This document shows, one piece after another, positions 53,452 to 63,117 of a DNA stretch of 64,000 nucleotides. The notes under the pieces were generated by a model that was not told where the DNA came from, made no database searches, and saw only the letters and a list, made by a program, of their open reading frames with translations. Both the position numbers and the translations under genes were made by a program. Positions within the stretch are counted from its first letter, which is position 1; the number at the start of each line of letters is the position of its first letter. The DNA is from Gammaproteobacteria bacterium. Lineage in GTDB: Bacteria; Pseudomonadota; Gammaproteobacteria; Natronospirales; REEB76. The stretch covers positions 186,001 to 250,000 of the forward strand of contig DATEHU010000017.1 in the NCBI GenBank assembly GCA_035279405.1. Reading direction: 5' to 3'.

Positions 53452-55359
53452 ATGAAAATCCGCATTCCCCCCATGTTCGCGGTAACCCTGCTGGCCGTGG
53501 CGGCACTGTCCACCCCGGTCCGGGCCGCGGATCTCACCTCCGCCTACCCCGGCACCCTCACCTTGCAGGTGGATTTGACCGATGCCCCGCGCAAGATTTT
53601 CCGCGTATCCGAGACCATTCCGGTGCGCCCCGGCCCGCTGACGCTTTACTACCCCAAGTGGATCCCAGGCGAACACTCGCCGAGCGGACCGCTGGAGAAT
53701 CTCGCTGGCATGGTGTTCACCGCCAACGGCCAGACGCTCTCCTGGCACCGCGATCTGGTGGACATGTATGCCGTGCATCTCGATGTTCCCCAAGGCGTGC
53801 ACAGCCTGAACGCGGCATTCCAGTTTCTCTCGCCCACCAGCGGCGGGCGCTTCGGCGCGAGCGTGTCGGCCACGCCTGCGATCGTGGACCTCGAATGGAA
53901 CCAGGTGCTGCTGTATCCCGCGGGCTATGCGTCGCGCGCGATCACCGTCGAGCCCAGCGTGAAGCTGCCCCAGGGCTGGCAGTACGCCACCGCACTCGAG
54001 CCGCACAACGGTGCGGGCGGCGAGGTGCAGTTCCACGCCGTGACACTCAACAATCTGGTGGATTCACCATTGATTGCCGGGCAGTATTTCAGGCAGGTGG
54101 ACCTGGACCCGGGTGCAAGCGTGCCGGTATATCTGGATCTGGTGGCCGACGGTCCCGAAAATCTCGCCATCACGCCCGAACAGATCAGCGCGTACCGCAA
54201 TCTGGTCCGGCAGGAAAACCGCATGTTCGGCGCACATCACTACGCCGGCTACCATGCGCTGCTGACGCTCTCCGACAACACCGGGCATTTCGGCCTGGAG
54301 CATCATCAATCCTCCGATGACCGCACGCGCGCCAATTATTTCACCGACGCGGATTCCTATTTGCTGGGCTCCGGTCTGGTTCCGCACGAATACACGCATT
54401 CCTGGAACGGCAAGTTCCGCCGGCCGTACGATCTCTGGACGCCGGATTTCAATTCCGTGCCCATGAAGGACGACCTGCTGTGGGTGTATGAAGGCCTGAC
54501 GCAGTACTGGGGCGAAGTCATGACGGCGCGCAGCGGGCTGTGGACACCGCAAAATTACCGTGAAGCACTGGCACTGACCGCCGCCAACATGGATCACATG
54601 CCGGGACGCAACTGGCGGCCGCTGCAGGACACCGCCGACGAGGCCTCCATCCTGTATTACATACCCGGCGCCTGGCACAACTGGCGGCGCAGTGCCGGAG
54701 ATTTTTACAGCGAAGGCGTGTTGCTGTGGCTGGACGTGGACACGCAGATCCTGGAACTCAGCCACGGACGCCATTCACTCAACGATTTCGCGCGCCTGTT
54801 CTACGGCATGGACAACGGCAGTTATGTGACCCGGACCTATACCTTTGATGATGTGGTCCAGGCACTGAACCAGGTCCAGCCCTACGACTGGGGCGGATTC
54901 CTGCGTCGCATGCTTGACCGCAAGCAATATCACGCGCCGCTGGCTGGCATCACGCGCGGCGGTTACAAACTCGTATATACCGACGTGAAGTCGAAGTACT
55001 TCGAGGCCACCGAAAAGGTTTATGACACGCTGAATGCCATGTATTCGATCGGTCTCACGGCGGACAGCAAGAACGGCGAAATCCGGGACGTGCTGTGGAA
55101 CGGTCCGGCGTACAAGGCCGGCCTGGCTCCGGGCATGACGCTGGTCGCGGTGAATGGCCGGGCGTTCACACCGGAGGTATTCCGGGAAGCCATCCGCGAG
55201 GCCAAGGGTTCGGCGGAACCCATCAAGCTGCTCGTCAAGGACCTGACGTATTACCAGACCTATGCCGTGGATTACCACGGCGGCCTGCGCTATCCGCATC
55301 TGGAACGCGTGGCGGGGACCAGGGATTATCTCGACCAGATCATCGCGCCGTTGAAATAG
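53452..55359 (+). CDS. M61 family glycyl aminopeptidase with PDZ domain, exported
   Basis: 635 residues. Signal peptide MKIRIPPMFAVTLLAVAALSTPVRAA; N-terminal beta domain; catalytic domain with zinc motif HEYTH (312-316) in GSGLVPHEYTHSWNGKFRRP and downstream Glu in LLWVYEGLTQYWGEVM; C-terminal PDZ domain around NGEIRDVLWNGPAYKAGLAPGMTLVAVNGRAF. This is the M61 glycyl aminopeptidase architecture. SD AAGAGGA. The pair with an M13 peptidase suggests a peptide-scavenging function. Confidence 0.93.
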   Translation: MKIRIPPMFAVTLLAVAALSTPVRAADLTSAYPGTLTLQVDLTDAPRKIFRVSETIPVRPGPLTLYYPKWIPGEHSPSGPLENLAGMVFTANGQTLSWHRDLVDMYAVHLDVPQGVHSLNAAFQFLSPTSGGRFGASVSATPAIVDLEWNQVLLYPAGYASRAITVEPSVKLPQGWQYATALEPHNGAGGEVQFHAVTLNNLVDSPLIAGQYFRQVDLDPGASVPVYLDLVADGPENLAITPEQISAYRNLVRQENRMFGAHHYAGYHALLTLSDNTGHFGLEHHQSSDDRTRANYFTDADSYLLGSGLVPHEYTHSWNGKFRRPYDLWTPDFNSVPMKDDLLWVYEGLTQYWGEVMTARSGLWTPQNYREALALTAANMDHMPGRNWRPLQDTADEASILYYIPGAWHNWRRSAGDFYSEGVLLWLDVDTQILELSHGRHSLNDFARLFYGMDNGSYVTRTYTFDDVVQALNQVQPYDWGGFLRRMLDRKQYHAPLAGITRGGYKLVYTDVKSKYFEATEKVYDTLNAMYSIGLTADSKNGEIRDVLWNGPAYKAGLAPGMTLVAVNGRAFTPEVFREAIREAKGSAEPIKLLVKDLTYYQTYAVDYHGGLRYPHLERVAGTRDYLDQIIAPLK

Positions 55360-55399
55360 GTTTGCCGATCGGCAACCACCGGCCGGCGTGCGTTGCGCG

Positions 55400-57232
55400 C
55401 TAAGAGGATTCGGCTTCGCCGGAAGTGCGGCGGCCGCGGCTCAGCCAGCCGTCCTCGGTCTCGGATTCCTCCTGCAAACGGCGTTCGCGGGCGTTGAGAA
55501 TCAGCGTGCGTCCCACATAACCCACAAGCTTGTCCGGGGTGTCGCGGTCCACGACCAACAGCCGCCCGACGCCGTTGCGCAGCATCTTGTTGACGGCGGT
55601 GTGCAGCGTCTCGTCCGGATACGCAACGACCGGATGTGCGCTGCCGGCCTGCAGCAAGGTCATGGTCTGATCGGCGTGTTTTTCGATGGCACGGAAAACA
55701 TCGGTACGCGTAATCATTCCTACCAGCCGGCCCTCGCCGTCGAGCAGCGGGTAACCGCTGTGCCCGATCACGCCCGGATCATGCGCGCCAATGCGCCGAG
55801 CAAGCTCGGAGACCAGCATGTCGGCACCGAGCGCGTGCGGATGACGATCCATGACGCTGGCGACCGCGACTTCGCGCAGCGGGTCCACCTCATACTCAAG
55901 GTGGATTTTCAGCCCGCGGCGCGACAGCCGCTCCGTCATGATGGATTCCTTGAGGTGAATATGTGCGATGCCGCTCGCCACCACGCACACCAGCATCAGC
56001 GGCAGTACGGATTCGTAGTTACGGGTGATTTCGAAGGCAAAAATGATGAGCGCGAAGGTGGCACGCGAAGCGGCGGCGAACACCGCCGCCATAGCGACGA
56101 TGGCATACGCCGCCGGGTCGAGATGCGCGCCCGGAATGACGTGGTTGGCAACGATGGCAAAGGCCCCGCCCAAGGCCGCGCCGCCGGTGAACATGGGCGC
56201 CAGCAGGCCGCCGGAGGTGCCGGAGCCCAGCGATACCAGCAGCGCCAGGCTTTTGAACACCAGCAGCAGCAACAGCATGGACAGCGCCAGGTGATTGTTC
56301 AGGATGTCGGTAATCGTGCCGTAGCCAACGCCCAGCACGCGCGGCACAAAAAAGCCGATGATGCCGAGGCCCACGGCGCCGATGGCCGGCCACCACATCT
56401 CGTCAATCGGCAGCTTTTCGTACAAATCCTCGACCCAGTACAGGCCGCGGCACATGGCCACCGCCATGTAGCCGCACAGCACCGCCAGCACGATATAGAA
56501 GGGCAAGCCATTGATCATGTTGAAGTGCGCGGGGCCGACGCGGAACATCGGGCCGGGTCCGATGAGCACGATGTGCACGGTGGTGGCAAGCGTAGTGGCG
56601 ATCACCAGCGGAATGAACGAGCGCGCGCGGAATTCGAACAGCAGCAGCTCAATGGCGAAAATCACGCCCGCGATCGGCGTCGAAAAGGTGGCGGCCATGC
56701 CGGCGCCGGCGCCGCAGGCGAGCAGCACTTTGCGTTCCGCCGCGGTCATGCGCAGCATCTGGCCGACCAGCGAACCCAGCGCGCCGCCGGTCTGGATGAT
56801 CGGGCCTTCGGCGCCGAAGGGTCCGCCGGTGCCGATCACCAGAGCGGCGGACAGCGGTTTCAGGATGGCGACACGCGGCGCGATGCGGCTCTTGTTGGTG
56901 AGCACGGCTTCCATGGCTTCCGGAATGCCGTGGCCGCGGATCTTGCTGCTGCCGTACTTCGCCATGATGCCGACGATCAATCCGGCGACGGCGGGAATCA
57001 CCAGCACCCAGACACCGAGCGTGTTGACGGTGATGTTCGGCAGCGCGGCTGAAAACCTGTGAAAGTAGGTAAAGTTGGTGATGAGCGCGATGACCACGAA
57101 CAGGATGTACGCGGTCACACCGGCGGCCAGGCCGATGAGCGCCGCCAGCACCGACATGAGCAACAGACGAATTCCGCTGAAATGAGGTACAAACTGCCGT
57201 GCGCGTACGGCAACAGGCGTGCCCTGCGACAT
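55400..57232 (-). CDS. ClC-type chloride channel/antiporter with CBS domains
   Basis: 610 residues. Membrane part about 1-440 with the conserved selectivity motifs GHGIPEAMEA, GTGGPFGAEGPIIQTGGALGS (gating Glu in GxEGP form) and later GSGTSGGLLAPMFTGGAALGG. C-terminal tandem CBS domains (about 455-585; VASVMDRHPHALGADMLVSELARRIGAHDP and LLQAGSAHPVVAYPDETLHTAVNKML). Exchanges or conducts Cl-. Start MSQGTPV; divergent from a MarR gene with a palindrome between them. Confidence 0.92.
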   Translation of the reverse strand: MSQGTPVAVRARQFVPHFSGIRLLLMSVLAALIGLAAGVTAYILFVVIALITNFTYFHRFSAALPNITVNTLGVWVLVIPAVAGLIVGIMAKYGSSKIRGHGIPEAMEAVLTNKSRIAPRVAILKPLSAALVIGTGGPFGAEGPIIQTGGALGSLVGQMLRMTAAERKVLLACGAGAGMAATFSTPIAGVIFAIELLLFEFRARSFIPLVIATTLATTVHIVLIGPGPMFRVGPAHFNMINGLPFYIVLAVLCGYMAVAMCRGLYWVEDLYEKLPIDEMWWPAIGAVGLGIIGFFVPRVLGVGYGTITDILNNHLALSMLLLLLVFKSLALLVSLGSGTSGGLLAPMFTGGAALGGAFAIVANHVIPGAHLDPAAYAIVAMAAVFAAASRATFALIIFAFEITRNYESVLPLMLVCVVASGIAHIHLKESIMTERLSRRGLKIHLEYEVDPLREVAVASVMDRHPHALGADMLVSELARRIGAHDPGVIGHSGYPLLDGEGRLVGMITRTDVFRAIEKHADQTMTLLQAGSAHPVVAYPDETLHTAVNKMLRNGVGRLLVVDRDTPDKLVGYVGRTLILNARERRLQEESETEDGWLSRGRRTSGEAESS

Positions 57233-57286
57233 GCTGACTCCGGGTCGTAAAAATGAATTGCGGGGGTGCCAAAAGGCGCGGTATGA

Positions 57287-57305
57287 TATATCGTATTACG
57301 ATATA
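57287..57305. promoter_or_regulatory. Palindromic operator candidate between ClC and MarR genes
   Basis: 19-bp perfect palindrome: arms TATATCGTA/TACGATATA around a central T (57287-57305). Lies 55 nt before the clc start and 35 nt before the MarR ATG, a position and symmetry fitting a MarR dimer site controlling both genes. Confidence 0.7.
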
Positions 57306-57339
57306 AAACAACGACAGTTATTGCCACACCGATACCCGC

Positions 57340-57765
57340 ATGCACGAGAGCCCGGACCCACGCAAGGTCAGCGATGCCGACTTCGCCACGCTGGCGGAAT
57401 TCCGCTCGGCGTTGCGCAAATTCCTGCGCACCAGCGAGGAAATCGCCCGCAGCCTGGGCCTGACTCCGCAACAGCATCAGGTGCTGCTGGCGATCCGGGG
57501 ATTCCCGGGCGGAACCCCGCCCACCATCAGCCAGTTGGCGGCGCGCCTGCACGTGCGCCACAACAGCGTCGTGGGCCTCGTGAACCGTCTGGCGCGCCAG
57601 CGCCTGGTCAAACGCAGGAATTCGCTGGTGGATCACCGCCAGGTGCACGTGGTGCTGACCCCGCGCGGTTCAGCCATGCTCGACAAGTTGACGCAGACTC
57701 ATCGCATCGAACTGCGGCGTATCGGCAGTGAAATTTCCCGTCTGTTGTCCGAGTTGACGCGCTGA
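57340..57765 (+). CDS. MarR family transcriptional regulator
   Basis: 141-residue winged-helix regulator. LGLTPQQHQVLLAIRGFPGGTPPTISQLAARLHVRHNSVVGLVNRLARQRLVKRRNSLVDHRQVHVVLTPRGSAML is the DNA-binding wing and helices; flanking helices dimerise. Ligand unknown. Divergent from clc, with the palindrome described separately. Autoregulation is likely by family. Confidence 0.92.
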   Translation: MHESPDPRKVSDADFATLAEFRSALRKFLRTSEEIARSLGLTPQQHQVLLAIRGFPGGTPPTISQLAARLHVRHNSVVGLVNRLARQRLVKRRNSLVDHRQVHVVLTPRGSAMLDKLTQTHRIELRRIGSEISRLLSELTR

Positions 57766-57886
57766 GCGCGCCGTTCTTGCGGGCATCGGCTGGCGTGCCG
57801 CGCACGCCGCCAGTTGGCAAAACCGCGGAATTCCGACGCGTGCCATCGGCTATCATCTGCGCACCGGGCAGACTCAGGTACGGGCC

Positions 57887-58609
57887 ATGCTGAATCCCAA
57901 GCTGGATGTGGCGCATTGGGCAAAGAATTTTGCCGTAGCGCGCCGCGTCCAGATTCAGGATGTATTGCTCCCGGAAGCAGCGGAACGGCTGTACGCATGC
58001 CTTGCCCACGAGGTGCCGTGGGGCATCGCGTTTACCGACGGCGTGCAGCCCAATTTCCTCAGTGCGCAGGAGGTTGCCGGATTCCGCCAGCAGGATTGGC
58101 TGGCTCTGGTCAACAAGGCACAGGCACGCGCCATCGGGGAACGCCAGTTCCGGTTCATCTACAACAGCTACAAGATGGTGGAGGCCTACAAGCAGCACCG
58201 TGATCCGGGGCTGATCCTGCATCATGTGCTGGAGTTCATCAATTCCGATGCGTTTCTGGGGTTGATGCGCGGGGTCACGGGCATCACGGATATCAATATG
58301 GCCCTGGCCCAGGCGACGCGCTATCTGCCCGGCCACTTTCTGACCGCGCACAACGACATCATTGACAAGGAAAACCGGCGCGTGGCCTATGTATTGAACC
58401 TGACCAAAGACTGGCGCGCGGACTGGGGCGGATTGCTGCAGTTCACCGACGGGCAAGAGCACGTGATCGCCACGTTCATGCCGACGTTCAATTCCCTGAC
58501 GCTGTTCGAGGTTCCGATGTGGCACCACGTCAGCTATGTGAGCCCATTTGCTTCACAGGGCCGTTACGCGATCACCGGTTGGGGCATGGCGCGCGCCGCC
58601 GCCACTTAA
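57887..58609 (+). CDS. 2-oxoglutarate/Fe(II)-dependent dioxygenase (prolyl hydroxylase-like)
   Basis: 240 residues. Jelly-roll core with HxD at 155-157 (FLTAHNDIIDKENRRVAYVLNLTKDWRADWGGLLQF), distal His at about 213/214 in EVPMWHHVSYV, and Arg/Tyr for 2OG in GRYAITGWG. N-terminal helical extension. Resembles the 2OG-Fe(II) family PF13640 and the OGFOD/prolyl-hydroxylase type. Substrate unknown. Ends in a stop at 58607-58609, then repeats. Confidence 0.88.
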   Translation: MLNPKLDVAHWAKNFAVARRVQIQDVLLPEAAERLYACLAHEVPWGIAFTDGVQPNFLSAQEVAGFRQQDWLALVNKAQARAIGERQFRFIYNSYKMVEAYKQHRDPGLILHHVLEFINSDAFLGLMRGVTGITDINMALAQATRYLPGHFLTAHNDIIDKENRRVAYVLNLTKDWRADWGGLLQFTDGQEHVIATFMPTFNSLTLFEVPMWHHVSYVSPFASQGRYAITGWGMARAAAT

Positions 58610-58622
58610 GGCGGGACTCCCA

Positions 58623-59000
58623 ACGGATTGGTCGGGGTGACAGGGCGCAGCCGGTGATTTAGACGGATGTCCGGTGGACATCCGTTCCGGCTGCGCGCCC
58701 GCACATGGGTGAGCCGGATGTAGGCGAAGCACAGCTTCGCGCCGGCGAACGGGCAGCCAGGGACGGCTGCCCTGGACTTCCGAGCGGAGCAGGATGCGCA
58801 GCTCGGAAGTGCGGGCCGGTAAGCGCATCAGGGATGACTCAGTGAGCGAGAAGCAGTGACGATTGGTCGGGGTGACAGGGCGCGGCGGGCGATTCAATTG
58901 AACAGCCGGTGGCGGTTCAATCCCGCCGTGCGCCACGCCATGGATGGCGTGGCCGGTAAGCGCACCAAGGAAGGTTCTGTGAACGGGAAGAGCACGGATT
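58623..59000. repeat. Tandem repeat units carrying copies of the tRNA-Pro 3' end
   Basis: The 19-mer GATTGGTCGGGGTGACAGG, which is the tRNA-Pro 3' end (59000 region, minus strand), recurs at about 58625 (last bases) and 58861. Between copies: hairpin ACGGATGTCC-GGT-GGACATCCGT (58663-58685, perfect), R4 (next entry) and tails; then hairpin ATTGAACAGCC-GGT-GGCGGTTCAAT (58897-58921, one mismatch) and GCCACGCCAT/ATGGCGTGGC. Each unit ends in 'gccggtaagcgcaycarggaw'-like sequence. Confidence 0.87.
58748..58810. repeat. Modular hairpin repeat, copy R4
   Basis: GGGCAGCC/GGCTGCCC (58751-58772) followed by CTGG and a perfect hairpin with arms ACTTCCGAGC/GCTCGGAAGT (58776-58810) around GGAGCAGGATGCGCA. 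Same module as at 4.1 and 44.8 kb, here inserted in the tRNA-Pro repeat unit. Confidence 0.85.
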
Positions 59001-59076
59001 GGTCGGGGTGACAGGATTTGAACCTGCGGCCCCTTGGTCCCGAACCAAGTGCTCTACCAGGCTGAGCTACACCCCG
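59000..59076 (-). tRNA. tRNA-Pro (CGG)
   Basis: Minus strand CGGGGTGTAGCTCAGCCTGG...: acceptor CGGGGTG/CACCCCG, discriminator A, encoded CCA (59000-59002); anticodon stem CTTGG/CCAAG with loop TTCGGGA, anticodon CGG reading CCG; T-arm CAGG-TTCAAAT-CCTG. Downstream (lower coordinates) are tandem copies of its 3' end. Confidence 0.95.
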
Positions 59077-59253
59077 CGAGGCCGCGTACTATAAAGCAAG
59101 GTCAGGGGCCCGGCAATCGCGCTCCCGCATGTCCGGGGAAAAGAATTAATCCGGTTATTGAGACGGGCCCACTGAGATGGGTTTCCCCGCCGCGCCTGCC
59201 GGGACCATCACCGCGTGTGACCTGCGTAAGGCCACTTTCCCCGGCCAGACTGG

Positions 59254-60264
59254 TCAGGTGCGCCGTTCCACCGAGAAATCCGCCAAGTCCACGAGTGCGG
59301 TCTTGTACACGGTTTCCGGCAGCAGTTCGAGGGCCGCGATCGCACGCTCGCGTTCCTGCTGGGCACGGCTCAGGGTGTATTCCAGTGCGGAGGTGCGCCT
59401 GAGGATGGCCAGGATGCCGCCCATGTCCGTGCTTTCGCCGGACTCAATCGCCGCGCATATGCGTTCGCGTTCGGCCTTGGTGCCGTGTTGCATGGCGTAG
59501 ATCAGCGGCAACGTGGGCTTGCCTTCGGCGAGATCGTCGCCGTTGTTCTTGCCCATCTCGGCGGCGCTCGCGCTGTAGTCGAGCGCGTCATCAATCAACT
59601 GGAAGGCGCTGCCGAGGTGCAAGCCGTAGCGGCCGAGGGCCGCGGCCTGCGTTTCCGGCCGTCCGGTGATGATTGCGGCCAAGTGCGCGCCGGCCTGGAA
59701 CAGGGTCGCGGTCTTGCGCCGGATCACCTGCAGGTAGCGCGCCTCGGTGGTCTCGGGATCGTGGGCGTTGAGCAACTGCATGACTTCGCCTTCCGCGATC
59801 AGGTTGGTGGCGTCGGCGAGGATGCGCATCACACGCATGTCATCGAGCGCCACCATCATCTGGAAGGCGCGCGAGTACAGGAAGTCACCCACCAGCACGC
59901 TGGCCTCGTTGCCCCAGATGGCGTTGGCGGTCTCGCGCCCGCGGCGCAGGCCGGAGGCGTCCACCACGTCGTCGTGCAGCAGCGTGGCGGTATGGATGAA
60001 CTCGATGATGGCGGCGAGCTGCACATGACGCTGGTCGGCGACTTCGCAGGCGCGCGCCGCAAGCAGCACCAGCAATGGCCGCAGGCGCTTGCCGCCGCCG
60101 TTGATGATGTATTCGCCGAGCTGACTGATGAGCACCACGTCCGAGTGCAGCGCCTTGCGGATCAGGCTGTCGGTGGCGCGGAAATCCGCGTCCACCATGG
60201 CGCGCAGTGCCGCCAGTACCGGAGCCTGGCCGGCGGAGGTGACGGAATCGGGGGCTAGAACCAT
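59254..60264 (-). CDS. ispB: Octaprenyl/polyprenyl diphosphate synthase
   Basis: 336-residue trans-prenyltransferase making the side chain of ubiquinone. First aspartate-rich motif LLHDDVVD (about residue 86), GGGKRLRPLL, second motif LIDDALDYSA (about 214), plus LVGDFLYSRAF. ATG 60264 (MVLAPDSV) is preferred; an upstream in-frame ATG has no signal. Divergent from rplU, the conserved gammaproteobacterial arrangement. Confidence 0.94.
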   Translation of the reverse strand: MVLAPDSVTSAGQAPVLAALRAMVDADFRATDSLIRKALHSDVVLISQLGEYIINGGGKRLRPLLVLLAARACEVADQRHVQLAAIIEFIHTATLLHDDVVDASGLRRGRETANAIWGNEASVLVGDFLYSRAFQMMVALDDMRVMRILADATNLIAEGEVMQLLNAHDPETTEARYLQVIRRKTATLFQAGAHLAAIITGRPETQAAALGRYGLHLGSAFQLIDDALDYSASAAEMGKNNGDDLAEGKPTLPLIYAMQHGTKAERERICAAIESGESTDMGGILAILRRTSALEYTLSRAQQERERAIAALELLPETVYKTALVDLADFSVERRT

Positions 60265-60416
60265 GAGCAGTATCGGGCTACGGCCGGAGCGGCACGTGCA
60301 GGCGATGCTAGGGGTGCCATGGTGGGGTGTCAAGGCGCGTACGCCCGGTTTGACCGCTATCGCCCAAGGCCGTAAAATTCGCGCCCTTTGACGGCATTTT
60401 GTGCTTTGGAGTTCCC

Positions 60417-60734
60417 ATGTACGCGGTGATCGAGACCGGTGGCAAGCAATACCGGGTGAGCGAGGGCGACCTGATTCGCTGCGAGCAGCTTGCGGCCGAA
60501 GCCGGCGCCGCGGTGACCTTTGACCGCGTGCTCATGGTCGGGCGCGATCAGCAGGCGCCACTGCTGGGCACGCCGTACGTTGCCGGCGGCAAGGTTACCG
60601 GAACCGTCAAATCCCTGGGACGCGGCGACAAGATTTTTATTTTCAAGATGCGCCGCCGCAAAAATTACCGGCGCCGTGCCGGCCACCGGCAGCACTACAC
60701 CGAAGTCCAGATCACCGGCATCCACGCCGGCTGA
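60417..60734 (+). CDS. rplU: 50S ribosomal protein L21
   Basis: 105-residue L21: MYAVIETGGKQYRVSEGDLIRCEQLAAEAG, then RGDKIFIFKMRRRKNYRRRAGHRQHYTEVQITGI. SD is weak (GGAG at 60408 region). Co-transcribed with rpmA 18 nt on. Confidence 0.98.
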   Translation: MYAVIETGGKQYRVSEGDLIRCEQLAAEAGAAVTFDRVLMVGRDQQAPLLGTPYVAGGKVTGTVKSLGRGDKIFIFKMRRRKNYRRRAGHRQHYTEVQITGIHAG

Positions 60735-60752
60735 GCATCGAGGCACGTATCC

Positions 60753-61010
60753 ATGGCACATAAGAAAGCTGGCGGCAGCACCCGTAACGGCCGCGACTCC
60801 GAGTCGAAACGCCTCGGCCTCAAACTCTATGGCGGCCAGGCGGTGAACGCCGGCGGCATCATCGTGCGCCAGCGCGGCACGCAGTTCCATGCCGGCGCGA
60901 ACGTGGGCATGGGGCGTGACCACACGTTGTTTGCCAAAGCCAATGGCAAGGTGCAATTCTCACTCAAGGGCAGGCCGCAACACCGCATCGTGAGCGTGGT
61001 GGCGGATTGA
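60753..61010 (+). CDS. rpmA: 50S ribosomal protein L27
   Basis: 85-residue L27: [69 protein letters not shown]. Second gene of rplU-rpmA-obgE, with the terminator and REP element before obgE. Confidence 0.98.
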   Translation: MAHKKAGGSTRNGRDSESKRLGLKLYGGQAVNAGGIIVRQRGTQFHAGANVGMGRDHTLFAKANGKVQFSLKGRPQHRIVSVVAD

Positions 61011-61037
61011 GCTTCGCCCATTGCCCAGCAGCGCAGA

Positions 61038-61062
61038 AACCCCGGCTGGCCCGGGGTTTTTT
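61038..61062 (+). terminator. Terminator after rpmA
   Basis: ACCCCGG/CCGGGGT with loop CTGGC followed by a T-run. May partly uncouple obgE from rplU-rpmA. Confidence 0.88.
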
Positions 61063-61088
61063 GTCGCTGTTGGAAATTTTGGTACTGA

Positions 61089-62288
<1,200 letters not shown>

Positions 62289-62525
62289 GTATGCAGTGTC
62301 CGGGCAGAAGGGGTGCACACGCACACTGCAACTGTTGTGCTCGGAGGAAGCCCGCACCCGGCAGGGCGCCGGCAGCAGGATTATTCGCTGACTCGACACG
62401 CCCGGGTCCATCGCGCATGATGTATGCGTGGTCATGGATGTGCTGCGGCCCCGGCGCTTGACCAGCAGATCTCGCTTGTAAGCCCGGTGCCGCGTAGCCA
62501 ACTTCACATTGCGCAGGCGAGTGTT

Positions 62526-63116
62526 ATGCAAATGCCGACCACCGAGTGGAAGCCCAATCCGCCGGGCCAGGCTCCAGCCGATCCCGCCGGACAAGGCAAT
62601 CATTCCCGGTTGCATGCGTTCAGCCGTGAACAATTATTGGTATGCGGCCGTGGTGAACTGTTCGGCGCGGACAATGCGCGCCTGCCGGCGCCGCCGCTGC
62701 TCATGTTCGACAGGATCACGCACATCGCCAGCACCGGCGGCGCCTATAACAAAGGCGAGATCCGGGCAGAACTGGACATCCGCCCGGATCTGTGGTTTTT
62801 CGAGTGTCATTTTGCCGGCGACCCCGTAATGCCGGGCTGCCTCGGTCTGGATGCGATGTGGCAGCTCAGCGGTTTCTTTCTTCCCTGGCTCGGCGAACCC
62901 GGCCGCGGCCGGGCGCTCGGCGTAGGCGAGGTCAAGTTCACGGGACAGGTGCTCCCCAGCGCCAAGCTCGTACGCTACCAGATTGACGTACGGCGGGTGA
63001 TGCACGGGAAATTGCCCATGGTGATCGCCGACGGCAGCACTTTTGTCGACGAGCGCCTGATCTATGTCGCCAAGGACATGCGCGTGGGATTGTTCCAGTC
63101 TGTCGAGGGCCTGTGA
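62526..63116 (+). CDS. fabA: 3-hydroxydecanoyl-ACP dehydratase/isomerase
   Basis: 196-residue FabA, which makes and isomerises trans-2-decenoyl-ACP for unsaturated fatty acids. Active-site His95 in [25 protein letters not shown] and Asp109, then [22 protein letters not shown]. About 24 residues longer than E. coli at the N terminus ([22 protein letters not shown]). ATG 62526 has GAGTGTT only; a later start is possible near SREQLL. fabB follows 1 nt later. Confidence 0.94.
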   Translation: MQMPTTEWKPNPPGQAPADPAGQGNHSRLHAFSREQLLVCGRGELFGADNARLPAPPLLMFDRITHIASTGGAYNKGEIRAELDIRPDLWFFECHFAGDPVMPGCLGLDAMWQLSGFFLPWLGEPGRGRALGVGEVKFTGQVLPSAKLVRYQIDVRRVMHGKLPMVIADGSTFVDERLIYVAKDMRVGLFQSVEGL

Positions 63117-63117
63117 A

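Noticed and set aside
55388-57052. 554-codon plus-strand frame opposite clc
   Set aside because: Antisense shadow of the ClC gene with His/Gln/Arg-rich composition.
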